From assembly GCF_001640025.1 (NCBI RefSeq), contig NC_031674.1, positions 2,542,001-2,606,000 on the forward strand: a stretch of 64,000 nt of DNA, read 5' to 3'. Of the stretch, positions 60,156 to 64,000 are shown one piece after another. The stretch comes from Sugiyamaella lignohabitans (lineage: Eukaryota > Ascomycota > Dipodascomycetes > Dipodascales > Trichomonascaceae). Both the position numbers and the translations under genes were made by a program. The notes below the pieces were generated by a model. The model did not search any database, was not told where the DNA came from, and was given only the letters and a program-made list of their open reading frames with translations. The stretch's first letter is position 1; each line of letters begins with the position of its first letter.

Positions 60156-60749
60156 ATGATTATTCCTACTGAATTAGAAAGAAGACAATTCTTCTGCAAC
60201 ACCTGGAATGGTGTATGTGTAAACAGTGGATGGGGAACATGGGGTCGTTGGGTATTGTTAGCTGCAATTATTGTTGTGTTCATCATATTGGCCCTACTCA
60301 TGAGAGCTTATTCTTCTCGAAGGGTTCGTTCTGGTAAGGCTCCGGTAGCAGGTACAGGATGGATGGTACCACCATCATACTATCAAAGTCAACAACAATA
60401 TGACAACCAGGGTCCACCAGCAGCTCCTCCTTATAATCCTAATCTTGGTCACGGTGATGCTGGCTACTACGACAATCAAGGCAATTTCGTTGAGCACAAT
60501 CAACCCCCCGCTGCAGAGTATGCTCCTCCTCCAGGCCCACCTCCACCAAACCATGGAGAGCAGCAGGGATATGAAATGAATCCTTATCCCTACGACCGTA
60601 AAGGAGGTAATATTGAACAACCCAGTCCTGCTCATTTCAATGAAAACAATGCTGGCGGCTCTAGCAGCCAATACTATAGTCCACCATCGCATCCACCTCC
60701 TGGATTTGGTACCGCAGGCATGCCAGGACAAAACTCTCAAGGCTTTTAG
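60156..60749 (+). CDS. RCR-family (chitin synthesis / Congo red resistance) membrane protein
   Basis: 197-aa single-pass protein. A short luminal N-terminus (FFCNTWNGVCVNSGWGTWGR) with two Cys is followed by one helix (about residues 32-50, WVLLAAIIVVFIILALLM), a basic stop (RAYSSRRVRSGK) and a long cytosolic Pro/Gln/Tyr-rich tail. PPSYY and PPYNP resemble the PY motifs by which Rcr1/Rcr2 bind the ubiquitin ligase Rsp5. Rcr proteins control plasma-membrane and endosomal transporters and chitin deposition. Which of Rcr1/Rcr2 cannot be said. Confidence 0.78.
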   Translation: MIIPTELERRQFFCNTWNGVCVNSGWGTWGRWVLLAAIIVVFIILALLMRAYSSRRVRSGKAPVAGTGWMVPPSYYQSQQQYDNQGPPAAPPYNPNLGHGDAGYYDNQGNFVEHNQPPAAEYAPPPGPPPPNHGEQQGYEMNPYPYDRKGGNIEQPSPAHFNENNAGGSSSQYYSPPSHPPPGFGTAGMPGQNSQGF

Positions 60750-61235
60750 AGAAGCAAAGACCTCGATTTCTGTTTGTGTTTATTGATGGTTGTTTGCCGA
60801 TGTGCTGAAGGTGTATGTCAGGAAATGTCAAGCGGAAGTAATTTAGTTCTCTATGACACCTGTTGTGGCTTAGTTTACCTTTATTCTTTGCACCGATCTA
60901 TCTTGATTATGGCTTCTATCAGGTTAACAGGTTAACAGTCCGAATTGGAATCGATTTGTAATGCTAGCTTTTGTTCGACTCTACTGATTTATATCTCCAG
61001 ATTAGACATGATTTAACCAGTAACCTCGACTTGAAGCCACCCTACTCCCACCTTACTTCATATTATCATTCCCTATGTAATCTAATCCACTCCTAATATT
61101 TATTCATTCAATCATTAGTAATTACTTAATAAATAGACTTATGCCCGCTAGAACCACAAGCGCTTCAATGCAGTGCGTGCTACTTTCCAAGAATCAGGCA
61201 CCCTCAACAATAAATAAAGCTGGTTAAAGAACCAC
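60750..61235. other. Convergent intergenic region
   Basis: 486 bp between two gene 3' ends, AT-rich, without a GC-hairpin element. The direct repeat AGGTTAACAGGTTAACAG lies at about 60921. Confidence 0.5.
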
Positions 61236-61785
61236 TCATGTCTTGTCCACGGGCTGTGAGTATGCTAGATGCCCCTCTGGACCAAGCATCTCAGCAATCC
61301 ACTCCTCGATGACCACTCCCATAGCAAGCATAGACGAATCCAACGTGCTTCGAAACATACGTGGCAAGTTTGCCGCGTTATAATATTCAGCAACATAAAA
61401 GTGTAAGGCCTTTAAAAGCTCCTATGTCTCGTTAGCATGTCTATTCTTTAAGCAACTAGCAGGCATCTATGGCCGAACAAGTCAGCAATATCCCCAGGAA
61501 ATAACTTACAGAATCAGGAAGATCCTCGTGTTTGAAAACGGGAATACCGCTATCGGGTGCTCCGACCAGGCTGAGCAAGAAATCATCTGGTGCCTTCGTT
61601 CTAAGCTTGACTGAACCGACATGGGTTCCTACATCACCATCTCGCTTCTGAACCAGATGTGGTCTGACTCGGCGAGCCACTGAGTCATACAAGTTCAATT
61701 TCCTATAGTGAGTATCGGGATCTCGTTCAGTCCGCACGTAATATGCGCTTTTGCGCGCTTTTTTAATAGGCTTGATCCGACCCAT
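61236..61785 (-). CDS. Small protein, possibly UAF subunit Rrn10-like
   Basis: Exon 1 61510-61785, intron 61422-61509 (88 nt; GTAAGT, CTAAC, TAG), exon 2 61236-61421; 153 aa. Basic N-terminus (MGRIKPIKKARKSAYYVRTE) and KLNLYDSVARRVRPHLVQ, then the second exon ELLKALHFYVAEYYNAAN and ...STLDSSMLAMGVVIEEWIAE...GPEGHLAYSQ. The second half recalls Rrn10 of the RNA polymerase I upstream activation factor, but from memory only. Without the intron the frame would end in a false tail at 61456. Confidence 0.6.
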
Positions 61786-61917
61786 TACAGTATAATCTTA
61801 TGAAATTTGCACACACTGAAAGGTTCAAAGATATTCTCAAGTTCACGATGCAATCTGCAACGGCTCTGCATGAGGGTAACTTTGTTGGTATCCAGGCACC
61901 TTGCACGGCCAGACTTT

Positions 61918-61978
61918 CGACTCGAGCGCAGAGAGAGGAGCAGTGGAGTCTGGGGCGGAGCCCCAGCCGCCGGGGGCA
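61918..61978 (-). repeat. GC-hairpin element, copy 20
   Basis: Full-length, 53 bp downstream of the NCL1 stop. Hairpin 1 is perfect (loop GGA); hairpin 2 has one extra change (AGAGAGAGG). Confidence 0.9.
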
Positions 61979-62031
61979 TTCTTGGTCTGTTTAACAAAAA
62001 AATAAAAACATTAGGCTAAATCTACGGGGAC

Positions 62032-64000
62032 TCAAGCGGAAGGAGCAGCGGCATCAGTAGCAGCGGTAGGCTCCTCGACTTCAGGAGTAGCGGTTTCGGC
62101 ACCTGCGCTGGGGACAGCGACAGCAGGGACGCTCTTTTGCTTGGTTTCTTTAAGGTTCTCGATACCGAAGAATCGGTGGAGTACTTCTTGGGTGTCTTGC
62201 TTGGGAAGCATTATGTTGACAGAAGACTTTCCTCTCCACATGGGGAAAATGAGTGACTCCAGGCCATTCTCGCGAGGAACACGCAGGAAAAGACAGCCTT
62301 CAGTAACTTTTTCAACTTGCTCTTTCAGCTTGTTATCCAGGGTCTCGAGATCTTTAAATCGTGGGAACGAGTTTTGACAGAGAACCTTAAGAGTATCCAG
62401 ACCAGTGGCCTCGACAACCCGAGACTCGCTGACATATGGATATAGAAGCTCAATACCTTCGGACTGGACACGCCATTTGCAGTTGCCCTCATTCTTTTGT
62501 TGGGCGAACATCTTGATTCCGGCGTGGACGAACTTGATGGCATTGTTGAGCTCTAAGATGGGTCGTAGAATTGGTGCAACGTAGTACATGGTTCTGACAG
62601 GTTCTCCAGTCTCGTTACGCACTAAAATGCTGTTCTTTGGGAACTCTGGCGAAATACCGTAGAAATCCCAACATCCGTTAACAGTTGGGTGATTGTCGGC
62701 AACGAAACGGAATGGTTCTTCGTTGGCGTCTCTGGGGAGCTTCTCCTTCTTAGGTGTCGAAGAGTCACCAGCACTTTGCTCTTGTTCAGTTGAAGGGACA
62801 GACTCGCCGTCAACTACATTAGGCTTCTCTTCAGACTCTGGAATGGGATGAGGAGTAGGAACTGCAGATTCCACTAACTCCGCCCCAGTCTCGGACTCAT
62901 CAGTTTTAATCTTTTTCTCGGGCTGATCATCAGAAACTGTCTCACCATTTTCCTCAATGGCACGCTTTTTGGATGGTTGCTCATCTACAGCCTTCTTCTC
63001 AAAAACGGCAATGTAAAACCCTCCAGTGTCCTGTTGGTGAGGGTAAACTCGCAGAGTGCGCTCGAGGTGGAACTGGTCGGCTTCATCTTGATCGGGAGAA
63101 AACAGACTCCTTGCCAAACCAGCCTCACCACGCTGTCTCCAGGCTTTGTCTTTAGTTTGTACCTTCCAGCTACTAATACCGGGGCTTCTAATTAGACCAG
63201 GCAGTCTGTCAGAAACGTCTACTAGTGACAAAACGTCCTTATATTGTCTAAGAACCTCAGCAACGACAGCCTCGTTTTCAATAGGGTTCATAGAACAGGT
63301 GCTGTATACCAATCTACCACCATGCTTGAGTAGTTGAACACCTCTGGCAAGAATATTAACCTGGGTAGGATGAAGGCCCAGGCCGTTACCAACAGTCCAG
63401 TCCTTCCAAACATTGATGTTCTTTCTCATAGTTCCATCACCAGAACAAGGAACGTCACACAATACTCTATCAAATTTTAAATATTCGTTGTCACCAGTTT
63501 TGATCTTGGGGAACATCTGAGCATCGTGATTCGTGACAATCATATTAGCTGAGTTGAGTCTCTTGACTTGGTGAATCAACATGTGCGATCGCTTATAGTC
63601 ACTATCATTAGCCATAACAAATCCAGTAGGATTAGAAGGACCCGAGTGAAGAGCCTCTATTAACTGTGCAGTCTTGGATCCAGGGGCTGCACACATATCT
63701 AAAACAGCGTGCTGGGGTTCAACATCCAGAAGCAATGGGGGAATCATAGAGACTGCTTCTTGACGACTAATATTACCGACATCTGTTTCTACAACCAAAA
63801 ATCTCTGGAACCGAGCAAATGGCTTATTCTTACGAATTACCTGCTTAGCCACATTAACTTGCCATCCAAGGTTATCAGGATAGAAAGCCAGTGGTTTGGG
63901 CTCTGGTACGGGCTCTCCTTCCCACTTCAATCCCTTCAATTCGGGAAAATAGTTCTTCTCCATCGAGTCACGCACTTCAATAGCATGTTTCTTTGATCCA
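62032..64000 (-). CDS. NCL1: tRNA (cytosine-5)-methyltransferase Trm4/Ncl1 (N-terminus beyond window)
   Basis: Nuclear m5C methyltransferase of the NSUN2 family acting on many tRNAs. The frame is open to the right edge; about 656 codons are visible, starting GSKKHAIEVRDSMEKNYFPE, so only a short N-terminal part is missing. Motifs: SAM site LDMCAAPGSKTAQLIEAL, CDVPCSGDGTMRKN (releasing Cys) and STCSMNPIENEAVV (catalytic Cys). KKRAIEENGE... and a Lys/Glu/Pro-rich linker are followed by a C-terminal domain and an Ala/Thr/Glu-rich tail. S. cerevisiae Ncl1 is 684 aa. Confidence 0.94.
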   Translation of the reverse strand, partial: GSKKHAIEVRDSMEKNYFPELKGLKWEGEPVPEPKPLAFYPDNLGWQVNVAKQVIRKNKPFARFQRFLVVETDVGNISRQEAVSMIPPLLLDVEPQHAVLDMCAAPGSKTAQLIEALHSGPSNPTGFVMANDSDYKRSHMLIHQVKRLNSANMIVTNHDAQMFPKIKTGDNEYLKFDRVLCDVPCSGDGTMRKNINVWKDWTVGNGLGLHPTQVNILARGVQLLKHGGRLVYSTCSMNPIENEAVVAEVLRQYKDVLSLVDVSDRLPGLIRSPGISSWKVQTKDKAWRQRGEAGLARSLFSPDQDEADQFHLERTLRVYPHQQDTGGFYIAVFEKKAVDEQPSKKRAIEENGETVSDDQPEKKIKTDESETGAELVESAVPTPHPIPESEEKPNVVDGESVPSTEQEQSAGDSSTPKKEKLPRDANEEPFRFVADNHPTVNGCWDFYGISPEFPKNSILVRNETGEPVRTMYYVAPILRPILELNNAIKFVHAGIKMFAQQKNEGNCKWRVQSEGIELLYPYVSESRVVEATGLDTLKVLCQNSFPRFKDLETLDNKLKEQVEKVTEGCLFLRVPRENGLESLIFPMWRGKSSVNIMLPKQDTQEVLHRFFGIENLKETKQKSVPAVAVPSAGAETATPEVEEPTAATDAAAPSA

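Noticed and set aside
1..64000. CRISPR array, operons, phage or transposase genes
   Set aside because: The window is eukaryotic; no regularly spaced repeats, integrase, transposase or reverse transcriptase frame was found.

Overview
The window is nuclear DNA of an ascomycete budding yeast (Saccharomycotina). Evidence: about thirty compact genes with yeast-type products (Slm1, Bud4, Inn1, She4, Isc1, Rcr, Dug2, Ufd1, Get4). Introns are short (46-162 nt), with GTAAGT donors and a CTAAC branch point a few bases before the AG. CTG codons fall at conserved leucines in RHO1 and GPI14, so this is not a CTG-Ser yeast. The intron style and a dispersed GC-rich hairpin repeat suggest an early-branching lineage (Trichomonascaceae / Dipodascaceae / Yarrowia side); that placement is inference.

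Layout. 1-24.7 kb is relatively GC-rich and full of a ~61-bp double-hairpin element (18 of about 20 copies). It carries RHO1 (cut by the left edge), an SLM1/2-like gene, an asteroid-type XPG gene, an MDP-1 phosphatase, BUD4, INN1, PGA2, a 2-oxoglutarate dioxygenase, a mitochondrial carrier, a PEX39-like gene, peroxisomal carrier ANT1, GPI14 and ISC1. 24.7-45 kb is more AT-rich and free of the element: a large Ser-rich protein, UFD1, a BRE4-like transporter, ATG15, DUG2, a charged unknown protein, an NTF2-like protein and a mitochondrial membrane protein. 45.1-49.4 kb is a 4.3-kb strongly AT-rich gene desert, a centromere/origin candidate. 49.4-64 kb holds SHE4, a class II aldolase, CEM1, GET4, a Nudix (DDP1-like) gene, tRNA-Glu(UUC), a homeobox gene, an RCR-family gene, a possible RRN10-like gene and NCL1/TRM4 (cut by the right edge).

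Gene relationships. Several genes act in cell polarity and cytokinesis (RHO1, SLM1-like, BUD4 divergent from INN1, SHE4). Two peroxisomal genes are divergent neighbours (PEX39-like and ANT1). Lipid/GPI functions (GPI14, ISC1) sit side by side. These are neighbourhoods, not operons.

Most unusual. (1) The dispersed element keeps two hairpins: stems are constant, both three-base loops vary, and the second stem exists in alternative self-complementary versions. Copies sit in two introns and in all four convergent gene junctions of the left half. (2) The MDP-1 gene needs a two-nucleotide microexon to encode its conserved Trp-Pro-Cys motif. (3) Two genes have a first coding exon that is only the ATG, and one gene has a 48-nt stop-free intron. 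All were read by eye; no search or alignment was run.
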